NCBI GenBank assembly: GCA_008729055.1
Contig: SDUX01000008.1
Coordinates: 2,604,001-2,668,000 of the forward strand
Length of the DNA: 64,000 bases
Direction of reading: 5' to 3'
Source: Pyropia haitanensis
Lineage: Eukaryota; Rhodophyta; Bangiophyceae; Bangiales; Bangiaceae
A program made the position numbers and the translations under genes. A model generated the notes under the pieces. It worked only from the letters and a program-made list of their open reading frames with translations. It ran no database searches and was not told the origin of the DNA. Position 1 is the first letter of the stretch, and each line of letters begins with the position of its first letter. Shown here piece after piece: positions 30,418 through 41,580 of this stretch.

Positions 30418-31047
30418 GCAGCCTGCGAGAGGCAGGGGGGGGGGGGGCGGACAGGGCCGGGGAGGTGGTGCGACGCCGCAGCCCGCGCGGGCACCGCCGG
30501 CTGGGTTGTGTGGGCGTGGGGAGAGATGTGGGCGTCGGAGGCGGGGTAGGCGCGGTGTACCCGCCGTCGTAGGCAATGGGCGGGGCAGTGTTTGGGGGAA
30601 AGGGGGAGGCAGAGCGGGATGGCAGGGCGGGTGTGGTCGCGCTGGCCCGGGAGGAGGCAGAGTCTGTCGGAGCCCCGCGAGTGTACCGCACGCCTTTGTT
30701 TTTTTTCTTTGTCTCGTAGACGGCTCGGGGATCCCCGCCGGCGGGTCGCGCGGCGCGGCTGCTGCGGCGGGGTGCGTCCGCACTCACCCGCCGAGCGGCG
30801 GCCACCCCCCCCCCGCCCCGTGCGCGCGGGGCACCCGCGGCGGCCTGACCGGGAGCGGAGCACCGCACGGCGGCGGCGGCGGCGGCCGCGGCGGTGGCGG
30901 CGCCCCAGTGCGCCGAGGCGGGCGCCCCTCCCCCCCCACCCCCCCCCCCTTCCCCATCCACGTGGCACGAGGGGGGAGAGCGCCCCGAGACGTGGCCGCC
31001 GCCGGTAACGCGCCCGACCCCCGCCGCCGCCGCCGCCCGCCCCCCCC
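30418..31047. other. intergenic between convergent transporter and protease genes
   Basis: No gene is seen. A T-rich tract at 30696-30712 (CTTTGTTTTTTTTCTTTGTC) lies about 280 nt after the transporter stop and resembles tracts downstream of other genes here. The remainder is G-rich. Confidence 0.5.
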
Positions 31048-31104
31048 TCACCGCGGCGGCAGCGCCGCGGCGCGCCCCAAGCTACGCCGCGACGTGCGCC
31101 GCTG

Positions 31105-31141
<37 letters not shown>

Positions 31142-31354
31142 GTCGACGCGCGCCCTGCCCACAACGCAGGCACAGCGCGAGACGGGCTGCCGCGGCAGCC
31201 ACCGCGCGCCACGGTCGCCGCGGCGGGCGGCCGCCGCGGGGATGGCCCGCGGCGGGCGGCCGCGGCGGCGGCGGCCGCCGCGACGGCCGTGCGGGCTAGG
31301 CCGTTGCCCACACGGGTGGCACAGCAGGCGGCGGTGGCGGCGGCGGGGGCGGCA

Positions 31355-31388
<34 letters not shown>

Positions 31389-32055
31389 GCCCTCTTCCGC
31401 CGGCGGCGGGCTCCCCGCTCCCCCCCCCAGCGGCGGCACGCCCTCCTCGCCCCCCGCCGCCGCGGCCACCACGGGCGGCTCCCACGCGACCGGCGGGAGC
31501 CCCCCCCGGGCGTCCCCTCCCCCCCCCCCTCCGCGTCGTCACCGCCACCCGCTGCCGCCGCCGCCGCCCGCCGCCGCCGCCGCCGCCGCACCACCACCAC
31601 CCCCCCGCGACGGCGGCGGCGGCGGCAACGGCGGCGGCCGTCAGGGACACCCACAGGGCGACGCGCGGCCCTCCCCCGCCGCCTCCCCCCCCGGCAGGGG
31701 AGCTCAAGTCTGGGCCCATGGGGTAGACGACGCGGTCGGCGGGACCGCCAACGCGGCTGCCATCGGCGCGCGGTGGCCCCGTGCCGGCGCCGACGACCGC
31801 GTCCACCCACCCCGCGTACGCCGCGATGCGGGTGTAGGCGGTGGGCGTGCGGGGCGCGGCGCAGCCAGGGGAGAAGCTCGTCACGCCAACGAGGACGTAG
31901 TAGGCGGCGGGCCCGCCGGGCGTGGCGGGCACGCGCTGGTACAGCGGGCCGCCGCTGTCGCCGTGGCACGTGTCGCAGCCGCCCGCGGCGACGCCCGCGC
32001 ACACGTGCGCGGCGGGGTGGAGGGCGGCCGCGAGCGCCGCGCCGTCACCGTCACG

Positions 32056-32086
<31 letters not shown>

Positions 32087-33504
32087 TCGGCGCCCCCCCC
32101 ACCGCCACTGCCGCCGGCCGGGGGGGATGTCCAGTCCGCCGCGCACGCGCGGACGCCAACGGCGCGCAGGTCGACGGCGAGCGCCAACGCCGACGACACC
32201 CAATCCAGGGAGGTGCGGCCGTAGCCGGCGGCGCGGACGCCCGACCCGTCGGCTGGGAGAGCCAGGTCGTGCGCCACCGCCACCGCCGGCGTCGCGGCGG
32301 CCGCGTCGGCAGCCGCGCCGGCGGCTGGCGCGTCCGCGTCGAGGGTCAGAATGGCGAGGTCGTGCACCAGCCGCGCCTCGCCCCACCGCGGGTGCACCGT
32401 CACGGTGGCGACGGAGCGGATGACGACGGCGGGCGTGCCGTCGCGCGCGGCCGCCGTCCATACGACCGCGTTGCCGGGGGTGATCTCGCAGTGCGCGGCG
32501 GTGAGGACGTGGCGGGGCGCGATGAGCGTGCCCGAGCAGTGGCCGCCGGTTGTGGTGACGCGGACGACAAAGGACAGCGCGGCGGCGTTGGTGAGGGGGA
32601 TGCCGCCGACGATGCGGGCGGTGGGGGGGGGAAGGGAACCGCCGGTGGCGGCGCCCGCCGACCGGCCAGCGCCACCGCCGCCAACGTCGACCACCGCCGT
32701 GGCCAACCGACGGCCACTACGGGCAGTGGCGCCTTGCCGCCGCCGCTGCACCCCGTGGGTCACAGGTCTACTCGTCGCAGCGGCCGCACGGTCGGGGACA
32801 ACGCCAAACTCGCCGTCGAGCGGCTCGCCCTTCCCCCCGACGGTGATATCCCGCCCCACGCACCGCGGCTCGACCGGCTCGAGCACGTACTGCACCGCCG
32901 CGTCGCAGTCGCTCTCCCCCCCCCCCCCCCCACCCCCCCCCTCCGTCTGCCGCCGCGACGCCACCGACAGCGTCACTGCCACGTCCATGTCAATACGCAT
33001 CGGCTCGCTAGCGAGGACGTACCGCCCCTCCGCCCCCCCCCCGCCCTGCGCACGGCCAACGACGCCCGTGACAGAGCCGTCGCGCAGCGCCGCCGCAGCC
33101 GCAGCGGTCGCGGCGGCCGACAGCTTCCGCGGCTGCGCCTCGGCCAGCGATAGCATCACGTCAAAGGCGGTGGCGGGCGCCGCCGCGATGGTTACCCACC
33201 GGTAGTAGCAGGGGCAGGTGGCGGTCGTGACGAGACGGCGGGGGCCGCACGCCCACGTGGCGCGGGTGGTTACCCGAGAGAGAGTGGGGAGGGTGGCGTT
33301 GATCAAGGTGGGGGGGGGTGGGGGGGCGCGCGCCGCCGCCGCCGCCCCGCTAGGGGCCACGGTTACGGCCGATGCGGGACGGGCTGTCGTGGCGACGGCC
33401 GCGGCGGCCATCGCGATCGCCGCCGCCACCACCACCACTCCCGTGGCCGGCGTCAGACGGTGACGCCGCCGCCGCCACCGTACCGCGGTGGGGGGTGGCG
33501 CCAT
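31048..33504 (-). CDS. membrane-anchored trypsin-like (S1) serine protease
   Basis: The start at 33504 gives MAPPPTAVRWRRRRHRLTPA followed by a hydrophobic segment, a signal peptide or anchor; an in-frame ATG at 33876 would add 124 low-complexity residues. After an N-terminal region comes the activation site ARIVGG, then a complete S1 domain: TAAHC with His338, HDLAIL with Asp382, and CDTCHGDSGGPL with Ser517. The Asp six residues before the Ser (chymotrypsin position 189) predicts trypsin-like cleavage after Lys/Arg. The domain ends with YTRIAAYAGWVDAVV. A Gly/Pro linker leads to a second hydrophobic helix (ALWVSLTAAAVAAAAAVAGG), a Trp/Cys/Gly patch and a long basic and Ala/Gly-rich tail whose last part may be misframed. 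Cys pairing of S1 type is visible. It is probably a secretory-pathway or cell-surface zymogen; its substrate is unknown. It converges on the SLC4 gene. Confidence 0.85.
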
Positions 33505-34140
33505 GGCCGCCGCCGCCCAAGGCGCACCTGCCAGCGGCCGCGGTGACGCTGCGGGGTGGGGTTGCCAAGGAGTGCGACGGACGGCGGCAGCAGAACAGGG
33601 ACGGCAATGGCGCAAGAACAGGGGTAGCACGTCGGACGGCAACGACGACGATGACGGCCGCGGCAGTGACGGTAGCGTGCCACGGTGGTGCTGCTTTGGC
33701 GGGGGAAGAGTCTGTCCTGTTTGTGCGCAACGAGGCGAGGGCGCCCCCTGTCTGCGGCGCGCGCCCGTTTCTATCCATGCGCGCGCCCACTGTGTGCGGC
33801 GGTCCGCTGCCCAGGGGGGACGGATGCGTACGTAGTGGGCGGCGGCGAGGGGAGACAGTGCGTCACGGCACACCACCTTGGCGAACGGGCTGGGCGAAGT
33901 CTCTGCGTGCCCCGAGCGGAAGAGGGTCCTCGGGTCCGCCTCGTCAGGCGGCTGCTCCTGGCTGCCTACGTTGCGTCGCGGTTGTCCGGCGCGTCGGCGG
34001 GCGCGGCCCTATCGCACGAGGCGGCGGGCGGTCCGCGGCGATACGTATCACGCGTGTCGGTCCTGGGCGCGTCCGCCCCCCGGCTCGCTTCGTCGGAGGG
34101 CCCCTCCGTCGAGGCTCGCGTCCCATGCACACACGCGTTC
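33505..34140. other. upstream region of the protease gene
   Basis: GC-rich DNA with open frames on both strands and no recognised domain. The 124-codon in-frame extension of the protease (to 33876) lies here and is judged leader rather than coding. Confidence 0.4.
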
Positions 34141-34320
34141 TGAGTTTTGAATAGGACCTTTTCGATGAAATTTGATTAGCCCCCGACGAGCTGTCATATT
34201 TTCGTTACGATATCGAAAGTTAATTACACCTGTCAATGTTATTATGAATACATAAGTTCGCTGATACGTTGGGCTTATCAAGCTGTCTCCTTTGTTGATT
34301 ACTTCATGCTTCGAACGATT
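34141..34320. other. AT-rich island
   Basis: About 180 bases are markedly AT-rich in a window that is otherwise mostly far above 65% GC. Codon-like structure is absent. The composition fits organelle DNA, or an old repeat end, better than local nuclear DNA, but the source is not recognised. Confidence 0.5.
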
Positions 34321-34468
34321 GCCCCTTCCGCGGCCCACTGGAGAGGGAGCCACCGCACGAGCAGCCGTCGACGCTCCCCTTCGGCCAGTACATACTGCTG
34401 CGGATCGCCGCACTCCAACCCAGCGGTCGCTGATGCGGCCACTGACTCCCCGCCGTCGTGGACGCCAA

Positions 34469-35017
34469 CTATTCGACATCGGCGACATCCCCGCCCGTTC
34501 TTGTCGACGGTGGCCTCTCCTCGGCCGTGGCCGAGCAGACAACCCTCCTCGCGTGCAGACACTCATCAGCGCGGATTTTCACTGAGGCGCCCCTCAGCGC
34601 CTCCCGCCACCACACCTCCTTTTCCAAGTAGTACTCGCAGATGAGCTCGCCGCGCCCACAGGCATACCTATCCACGGTCGCGCACTGGGTCAACGAGGTC
34701 GTGCTAGCCGGTGAGAGCAGCGGCAGCGCCGGGCTCGTTCGAAAGAATACCCGGTCTGCGGGGCAGGCGGTCTTGCTAATCACCGTGCCGCCCCCCAGGC
34801 CCAATGGGACAACCAGCCGACCGAGCGCCGCCAGCAGCGTCCTCGCCAGCGGTATCTCCGCCCCCCCCAGCAGCGACTGCGACAGCCCAGATGTGGCCGC
34901 CAGCAGGGCCGACCCTGCCAATTCCCCGGTTGTCCGACGCTTCCAATATGCATACGCCCCCACTCGGCGACACGGCGACGCCGAGATGCACTGCCGATAA
35001 AGCAACGAATATACCAA
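34469..35017 (-). CDS. hypothetical ORF, 182 residues, low confidence
   Basis: This frame has unusually well-mixed amino-acid composition for this window. It starts MVYSLLYRQC, includes a Leu/Ala/Gly-rich stretch (ARTLLAALGRLVVPLGLGGG), and has a Cys-containing segment with RGELICEYYLEKEVWWRE. No family is recognised. The opposite strand is also open (34641-35000, starting MSSPRPQAYLSTVAHWVNEV) and looks equally protein-like, so the coding strand cannot be decided from the sequence alone. It may be a fragment of an inserted or decayed gene next to the AT-rich island. Confidence 0.25.
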   Translation of the reverse strand: MVYSLLYRQCISASPCRRVGAYAYWKRRTTGELAGSALLAATSGLSQSLLGGAEIPLARTLLAALGRLVVPLGLGGGTVISKTACPADRVFFRTSPALPLLSPASTTSLTQCATVDRYACGRGELICEYYLEKEVWWREALRGASVKIRADECLHARRVVCSATAEERPPSTRTGGDVADVE

Positions 35018-35515
35018 CTCTTCTTCCGCATGTGTTCAGCGAGCGCTTGCCGTCGCGGCGGCTGCACTCATCCCTAGCCACCCGTCCACGGCCACCCCGT
35101 TCCTTGCGCTCGGCGCCGGTCACCGCTTTGACAACAAGAAAAGCACAGCAGAGGGGAGGGACATGGGGTGAACGCGGGCACCTCGCCCGGGGCATTTCTC
35201 CTACGCTGTAGCTGGCCGCACATCACCCCGACGCCGCATGATCGCTGCCGCTGGTCCTCGGACGACAGCGCGGCGCCCGCGTTGGCCGCCCCCGCTCCCC
35301 GCTACTAACGGCCACCACCCCCCTCACCGGCAGCGACGACGGCGGCAAACGACGGTCCCTTGGACGCGCCGTCCGAGTCGGTCTCCAAACCGATGGGGGA
35401 GGTGGCGGCCCCGGGCGCCCGCGCCACCGCGCCCGCCGTCAAAGGCGGCGTCGCCGCCACCGCGGTCGCGTCGGCGTTGCCACAGACGACCTCCCATTTC
35501 CAAACCGCACCCCAA
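35018..35515. other. intergenic downstream of the NmrA-like gene
   Basis: No gene or repeat is recognised. The composition shifts from moderate GC (to about 35200) to high GC. Confidence 0.35.
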
Positions 35516-36622
35516 CTACGACGACACCGACGGCGGCAGCTCCGCCGTCTGTATCGGGCTGCCCTGCAGCCACGCTTCCAAGCTCAGCGCGTCCGGGAGC
35601 ATCTCGCGCGTCTCGGCGGTCGCGGCGGCCGTGAAACCCGGCTTGTCAAAGAAGCACGCCATCTGGTACAGCGCCGGCGCCGCCGCCCGCAGTGGCCCCC
35701 GCGGCGCGGGCACGTACACAAACGTCTCGCCGCGCCCACGCACGCGTGCGACCGTCGCGGCAACGTTGGCGCCGGACACGTTGTCCCCGGCGAGGGAGAC
35801 GGTGCGGCCAGCCCAGAGCGGGGCGTCCCCAAACGCCACCGCCGCCGCGCGGCCGATATCCGCGACGGCAATAAGCTTGAGCGGCACGTCTGGGGAGGCC
35901 AGGCCGGGGACGGTGCCGGCGGTGATGGGCGACGTGCCCGTTGCGGCCCAGTTGTCCATAAAGTAGGTGGGGCGGAGGATGGTGTAGGACCAGCCGGCGG
36001 TGGCGGCGGCGGCCTTGAGCGCCCCCTCCACCCGCAGCTTGGTCTGAAAGTGGGGAACTGGGGACAGCAAGCGACACAGAGGCGCAGAGAAGCAACGGAA
36101 ACAGTATGGGGGCCCACCGCCGCCGCGCGTGTGAGCTTCCAAACTACGCCCCCACACCCTGGCGCGTGGGCGCCAACCCCTTCTGCCTGTTCCTCCCGCC
36201 TTTTCGCCAACGCCCCTCCAAAAACGTACTGTCCACCTCTGCATCACACGCGCTGCTGAAAACCACGTGCGCCACCCCCGGCGTGGCCGCCGCCGCCGCC
36301 ACCGCCGCCCGCCCCATCGCCTCGTCAGTCGCCACGTCCACCCCCCCCCCCCCCCCCCCCCCGTCGTCGACGTCACAATGTACACGCCCGTGGCGCCCGC
36401 GCACGCCGCCGCCAGGCCCGCCACGTCGGTCGCGTCCGCGACGACCGCCACGCTCGTGCGGGGCGCGGCGGCCAGCGCGGCCGCCGCGGCGGAGCCGGCG
36501 TGGCGGGTGAGGCCGCGCACGTGGAAGCGGGCGTGGGAGGTGAGGGCGGCGGCGACCGCCGCGCCTTGGCCGCGCGTCGCGCCCATGACCGCAATCGTGG
36601 CGCCATTGGGGATGGGGGGCAT
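35516..36622 (-). CDS. NmrA-like NAD(P)-binding (SDR atypical) oxidoreductase, one intron, one apparent frameshift
   Basis: The ATG at 36622 begins MPPIPNGATIAVMGATRGQG, a Rossmann dinucleotide-binding motif of NmrA/atypical-SDR type (GATxxxG with Arg). The strand order continues with FHVRGLTRH, VAVVADATDVAGLAAACAGA and TGVYIVTSTT. After a 22-C run at 36341-36362 the frame moves and resumes as DVATDEAMGRAAVAAAAATP and GVAHVVFSSACDAE. A 194-nt intron is inferred: exon 1 ends at 36238 before donor GTGGAC, and acceptor TTTCAG leads to exon 2 at 36043, both phase 0, giving ...ACDAE/TKLRVEGAL. Exon 2 carries WSYTILRPTYFMDNW, the active-site-region sequence of the family, and ADIGRAAAVAFGDAP. Members are NAD(P)(H)-sensing regulators or quinone/flavonoid-type reductases; no specific substrate can be named. 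The ending is TAELPPSVSS. Confidence 0.8.
   Translation of the reverse strand: MPPIPNGATIAVMGATRGQGAAVAAALTSHARFHVRGLTRHAGSAAAAALAAAPRTSVAVVADATDVAGLAAACAGATGVYIVTSTTGGGGGGGWTWRLTRRWGGRRWRRRRPRRGWRTWFSAARVMQRWTVRFWRGVGEKAGGTGRRGWRPRARVWGRSLEAHTRGGGGPPYCFRCFSAPLCRLLSPVPHFQTKLRVEGALKAAAATAGWSYTILRPTYFMDNWAATGTSPITAGTVPGLASPDVPLKLIAVADIGRAAAVAFGDAPLWAGRTVSLAGDNVSGANVAATVARVRGRGETFVYVPAPRGPLRAAAPALYQMACFFDKPGFTAAATAETREMLPDALSLEAWLQGSPIQTAELPPSVSS
36044..36237 (-). other. inferred spliceosomal intron in the NmrA-like gene
   Basis: On the minus strand it is bounded by GAG/GTGGAC and the pyrimidine-bearing acceptor CCCCACTTTCAG/ACC. Removing it joins two conserved family blocks in frame. An alternative donor, GTACGT, eight bases further in would break the phase. 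Confidence 0.6.
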
Positions 36623-38137
36623 GGCGGGGACGCGGAAGGGGGGGGGGGGGCGGCGGAGGGAGGGGGGTGGCTGGCTGGTGGGGGAGGGCGGAGGACTCGT
36701 GGGGGGGGGGGGGGAGGGGGCGTGCCGTCGCCGCCAGGCTCGGGGTGGTGGGGAGGACAGACGTGGCCACGACCAGATTTGTCGGCGTTGCCCCTCTGCG
36801 TGTGTGACCTTTTTGGCCGAGCGCCGCTCCTTCTCGTGACCTTGGCCTCTCTGCAGCTGCGCGCCGCGAGTGAGCGCCCGGTGCGTCGGCCCATGCCTCT
36901 GGGAATCGAATGATGGTGTAGGGACGCGCGACTGGGCGCGACGGTTTGGGGAAGGCGGCATCCCGCCCACCGCGATGACGTGGACACTTGGCCACGTGTG
37001 CAGCCGACGCCCAATGGCCGACGCCGGGCGGCCCACGCGGACGGCCGCCGCCCGCCGCGGGCCGCCGCCGCCCCCCCCCCCCCCCGCGGGCAAACCCAAA
37101 CCCGCCCGCGGTGGCCACCCGCGCCGCCCACGCGCCGCGGCCGGGACGGTGCGGAGCGCTCCCTGCCGCCCGCGGCAAACCCAGAAACCCGCCGCCAGTG
37201 CCACTGCTCGCGTCTGGCGGCGGCGACGCCGCCGCCCCCACGCCCCCGTCGCACGCGCCCGCCTCCCGCCGCGCCGCGGCGCGACCACCGCCCCGCCGGT
37301 GGTGCCGTCGGCCGCGGCCACGCCGCCGCGACGGCGACCGTACCGCGGCTTCCCCCCCCCCCCCATCCCCCCCCCCAGCTACACGCCAGCGCTCTCCCCC
37401 AGGGCTGCCCCCCGCCACCCCGCGGCACCGCCGCCGCCGCCACCGCCGGCGTCGCTGTCGCCGCCGCCGTCGCGGCGGTCACGTCGGCGGGCCCCCCCAC
37501 CCAACCGGCGTTTGGACGGTGGGTGGCGGTGGTCACGACGGGCGGCGGCGGCGACGGGGAGTCGAGGCGGGGGACGCCCGCTGGGCGGGTGCTGCTGGGG
37601 AGTGGGCGGCGGCGTTGCGGTCATTGGGTGGGCGGGGACGTTGGGGACGTCTGGGAGCTAGCTAGGGAAGGGCGCAAATGGGGAGGCGGCGACGGCAGCA
37701 CTGGAGATTTTGGAGGGAAACCGACGCGCACGGGAGTGCCAGCGTGCTCTTTGTCCCGTCGCCGCCCGCCCCTGTGGGTGTCTCTGACGTTGAAAACGAG
37801 GAGCGGACGGGTCTCATCGTCACTCTCCGTCAGACCCGAGCGACGACGCACGCGCGCGCCTCCATCGTGGGCATCCAGGGACACGACGCATCGTGCATGG
37901 TCCGCTTCTCTCCCAGTACAAGCACCTCGTAAGCAGTCTCCTCGCGTGTCGCGGTCGGCGCCACCACAGGGTCCGCCGCCTAGAACCCACGCTTGGAGCT
38001 TGACCGCAGACCGGCCACGGGCGGAACCAAAGGGGCCGACCGCAGACCGGCCACGGGCGGAACCAAAGGGGCCGACGACAGCGGGAGTGGCGTGCACCCA
38101 CCCGCAGCGACCCCCCGCAGCCAGCACCTCCTCCCCC
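36623..38137. other. intergenic upstream of the NmrA-like gene
   Basis: It includes a C-rich (sense strand) leader at about 36623-36720. Frames on both strands up to 37600 are GC-driven. At 37998-38068 the segment GACCGCAGACCGGCCACGGG is followed by about 17 bases and repeated (second copy from 38038), a two-copy tandem repeat of 37-38 bp. No gene is supported. Confidence 0.4.
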
Positions 38138-38469
38138 CTATCCCCCCCCCCCCCCCCTCACACCGCCGCGCCCTTTGTAAACCGCCCCTGACACCGCGGC
38201 CGCGCACTCGCCGCGGCGCGTCGGCGCCCCCCCCCCCCCCCCCCTGGACCGGGCACCCCCCCCCCCCCCCAGGACGACCCCCCCCCACCCCCCCCCCACC
38301 GCCACGCCCAGCCGCGTCGCCCGCTTGGCACGCAGCCGCCACCGTGCGGCCGTCCGTGCCACCACCGGCGGCACCGGCAGCCGTGCCGCGGCGGCCGCCC
38401 CGCCGGCCATGGCGGCCAGCGGCGACGGCGGTGCCGCCGCCGCCGTCTCCGTCGCCGCCGTCGCCGTCG

Positions 38470-38501
<32 letters not shown>

Positions 38502-39112
38502 GCCGCTGCGGTCATTGCCGCGGGTGCCAAGCCGGCAGACGAGGCGGAGGAGGCGCCACTCGGCTCACCAGCGTCGGTCATGGCAATGGCGGTGGCGGTG
38601 GTGGGGCCACCCCGTCCACCCGTACCGCCGCCGCCCGTCGCGCCGTCCCCGTCGGTCCCTGTGCGGCGGACCACCCCGCCACCCACCGTGGCTGCCGCGG
38701 CGGTGGCCACCGCGGGGGGCCACCCGGGGACGCGCCACGCGTGGCGGGGATGGTGGGTGGCGGCGGCGGCGGCGGCGGCGGCGGCCGCCCCGTCGGGCAC
38801 ACCAAACGACTCGGGTGACTCGGCACGGATGGCGGGGGTGGGTGGCGACAGCGACGGCGACGGCGATGGCGGCGGCGGTGGCGGTGGTGGCGGTGGTGGT
38901 GGTGGTGGTGGTGGTGGTGGTGGTGGTGGTGGTGGTTGGGGGGTCGTCAAGGGCGGGGGGGGGGGGGGGAGCCATGCGCGCGCCGGTCCACCGTCGTGGC
39001 CGCCGCCGCCGTCCGTACCGTCCGAGGCGGCGGTACCCGCGGCGGCCGCCCCGCAGCGTCTGGCACCGCAACCACCCGCGCCGGGATGCGCGGGCGGCGA
39101 CGTGGCGCCACC

Positions 39113-39143
<31 letters not shown>

Positions 39144-39854
39144 CCCCCACCGCCGTCACCCCGCCGCCCGTCCCAGACGCGCCGACACCCACCCGCCCGC
39201 CACCACCACCACCGCCGTCGCCAGCCCCCGCCGCCGTCCCCCCGCCGCCCGTCCCCGACGCGCCGACACCCACCCACCCGCCACCACCACCGCCGCCGCC
39301 GCCAGTCCCCGCCGCCACCGCCACCGCCGTCGCCGTCGACGCCGCCGACGCCGCGGCGGCGGCCGCCGCCACAGCAGCGGCGAGCGACACTGCCCGCCGT
39401 GGTGGCGCCGACGGCAACGGCGGCGGCGGCGGCGGGGATGGCCACACACCCCGCGCGACGGTCGCCGCGGCGGCGCGTGCGACCGCACGCGCGATGGTGG
39501 AGGGGGGGAGGGGGAGTGGGCACGTGCCATGCCGGGGGGGGGGGGGGGGGGTGTCGGCGTGGAGGGGGGGGGGGGTGGGGGGGGGGGGTCGCGTCTGCTG
39601 GGGGGGGGGGGGGGGGGGGGGTGCCGCGGGGGGGGGGCGCCTGCTGTCGTTGGCAGCGTCACGCGCGGCGGCGTCACGCGCGGTGGTGGCACCCGCGGCG
39701 GTGACACCCGTGACGGTGGCGGTGGCGGTGGGAATGGTGGTGGTGGTGGTGGTGGTGGTGGCGGTGGCGGCGGGGACGGGGGTTGGAGGGTTGGCGGCAG
39801 CGGCGGCAGCGGCGGCACGTCCACCCTCCCCCACCCCTCTTCCAGCCACGGCAA

Positions 39855-39896
<42 letters not shown>

Positions 39897-40325
39897 GGCG
39901 TCATCCGCTCCCCCCCCGCTCCCACCCCATCGTCGAGGAGGGTGTCTGCCCAGGTATCCCCGGCGGCCGCGTCGGCCATGGGCGGCAGCGCCGCCCATAG
40001 CGCGTCGAGCTCCCACTCCCCGTCGGCCGCCAACGGCGGTGGCCCGCCGGCCGTGGCGGCGGCCGTGGCGGCGGCCGCGGCGGTGGTGGCGGCGGGTTGT
40101 GGCGGTGGCGGTGGTGGTGGCGGTGGGGGTGGGGGTGGGGGTGGGGGTGGTGGTGGCGGGTGCCACGCGTCGGCCGCGGTTGGGGGGGGGGGGGGAACCA
40201 CCACCCGCCGGGGGTGGCGGTGAATGGGTCGGCCATGCCGGCTGGCGGCGCGAGGAGGGGGGGGGGAACGTATCCGCCGCGGGTGGCGGGCCGCCATAGG
40301 GGAGACTGTCAAAGTAGGAGGACAT
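38138..40325 (-). CDS. tentative low-complexity protein with acidic activation-like segment, frame broken by homopolymers
   Basis: The ATG at 40325 (minus) begins a well-mixed MSSYFDSLPYGGPPPAADTF. Further protein-like islands follow in different frames, each separated by long G/C runs: MADPFTATPGGWWFPPP, then WELDALWAALPPMADAAAGD and TWADTLLDDGVGAGGERM, then LPWLEEGWGRVDVPPLPPLP, later ESPESFGVPDGAA, and finally ARTAARWRLRAKRATRLG. The Trp/Leu/Asp-rich island resembles an acidic transactivation segment and the last is a basic helix-like stretch, so a transcription-factor-like protein is possible. No DNA-binding domain is recognised. Exact structure, introns and the end cannot be read through the homopolymers; 38138 only marks where the last open minus-strand frame ends. 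Confidence 0.3.
38890..38937 (+). repeat. (GGT)n microsatellite
   Basis: About fourteen consecutive GGT triplets, encoding poly-Gly/Val/Trp or poly-Thr/Pro/His depending on frame. A related (CAC)n/(CCA)n tract of about 30 bases lies at 14890-14915. Confidence 0.85.
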
Positions 40326-40683
40326 GGTGTGAGGGCGGGCAGGGGGGGGAGGTGGGGGGGAGAAGGGGGGGGGGGGGGGGAGGGAAAGGCGGGGGGGGTA
40401 AGGGCGCGAGAGGATGGTGGTGGGGGAGGGGCGGCGCCGGTGATGGTGGTGGCGGTGGGGGGGAGAGGGGCGGCGCCGTCGCACGGCAGCGACGGAGGGC
40501 GTTGCCGTCGCGGCGGATGGATGCCCGCGGCGGTAGCTGCCGACGCGCCACCGCGCCGACGTCGGCCAAACCACGTTGACGGCACCCCGGGCGGCCGCCG
40601 GCGGGTGCGGCCGCGGCGGCCGCCCGCCCCACCGCGTCCCCGCCGCGGTGCCGCCCGTCACGGCCGCCGCGGCGCGCACGGGC

Positions 40684-40724
<41 letters not shown>

Positions 40725-41580
40725 AGGCCGGCACGCCCGCACGCAGCGGCCGCCGGCGGGGCGGCGAGAGGGGGAAGCGGCGCCGTGGTAGAGGCGGCCG
40801 CCCGGCGTGACGCGGCGCCGCCGCCGCCGTGAGGGGGGCCGTGGGGGGGGGGGGGAGGCGGACGCTGTGGCAACGGTGGCGGCCGGTGGTGGCAGGAGGG
40901 GGGGACACGCGAGGTGCTTGGAGGGAGGGGGGAGGGGTGGGGGGGGGGGGGGGTGCCGCCGCTGGCGTGTCGGCCGCCCCGCGTGCGTGACCGCGGCGGC
41001 CCCCACCCCCCGCCGCCGCCGCCGCCGCCACCCAGCGGGGGAACCCGCCGCGCCGTCTGGTGTGCCAGACGCGGGTGGGCGCGTGGGGGGGGAGGGGGGG
41101 GGGGAAGGTCCGTGCCAAAGACGGGCCAAACCGCCGCCGCCGCCGCCGCCGCCGCGTGTCCCGCCCGCGGCGGCGGCGGCGGCGGCGGCGGTGCCAGCCG
41201 CGGCCGCCCGCGGCGGTGCGCGGTGGCGCCGTGGGGGGGGGACGCCGCCGCGACCCCGCCGTGGACGGGCGGGGGGGTGGCTGGGGTGAGGATGGGGGGA
41301 GGGGCTGGGGGGGGGGGGGGGGTGGGGTGCCGACGGCAGACGGCATGGAAGTGGGGGGGGTGTGGTTGCTGGCGTGGGTGGCGGTCTCCTTTGGGTGGAC
41401 CGATGGCGGGGAGGGGGGGGTGGTGAAAGCGGCGGTTGTCCGAGGCGGGGGGGGGGGGGGGGGGTGGAGGAGGGACCACCGGGACATCGCGACGCCGCCG
41501 GCGCATCCTCGATGCGGCGTTTCTAGTACCACAATGCACGAGTTTGTTGGTTGTTCATGCCGGTAGGTGGTAATCACCAA
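40326..41580. other. G-rich upstream region, no supported gene
   Basis: The + strand is dominated by G runs (10-18 bases each at about 40355, 40845, 40940, 41095, 41310 and 41446) and (GGC)n blocks near 40690 and 41170. Pro- and Arg-rich frames on both strands are judged compositional. Confidence 0.5.
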
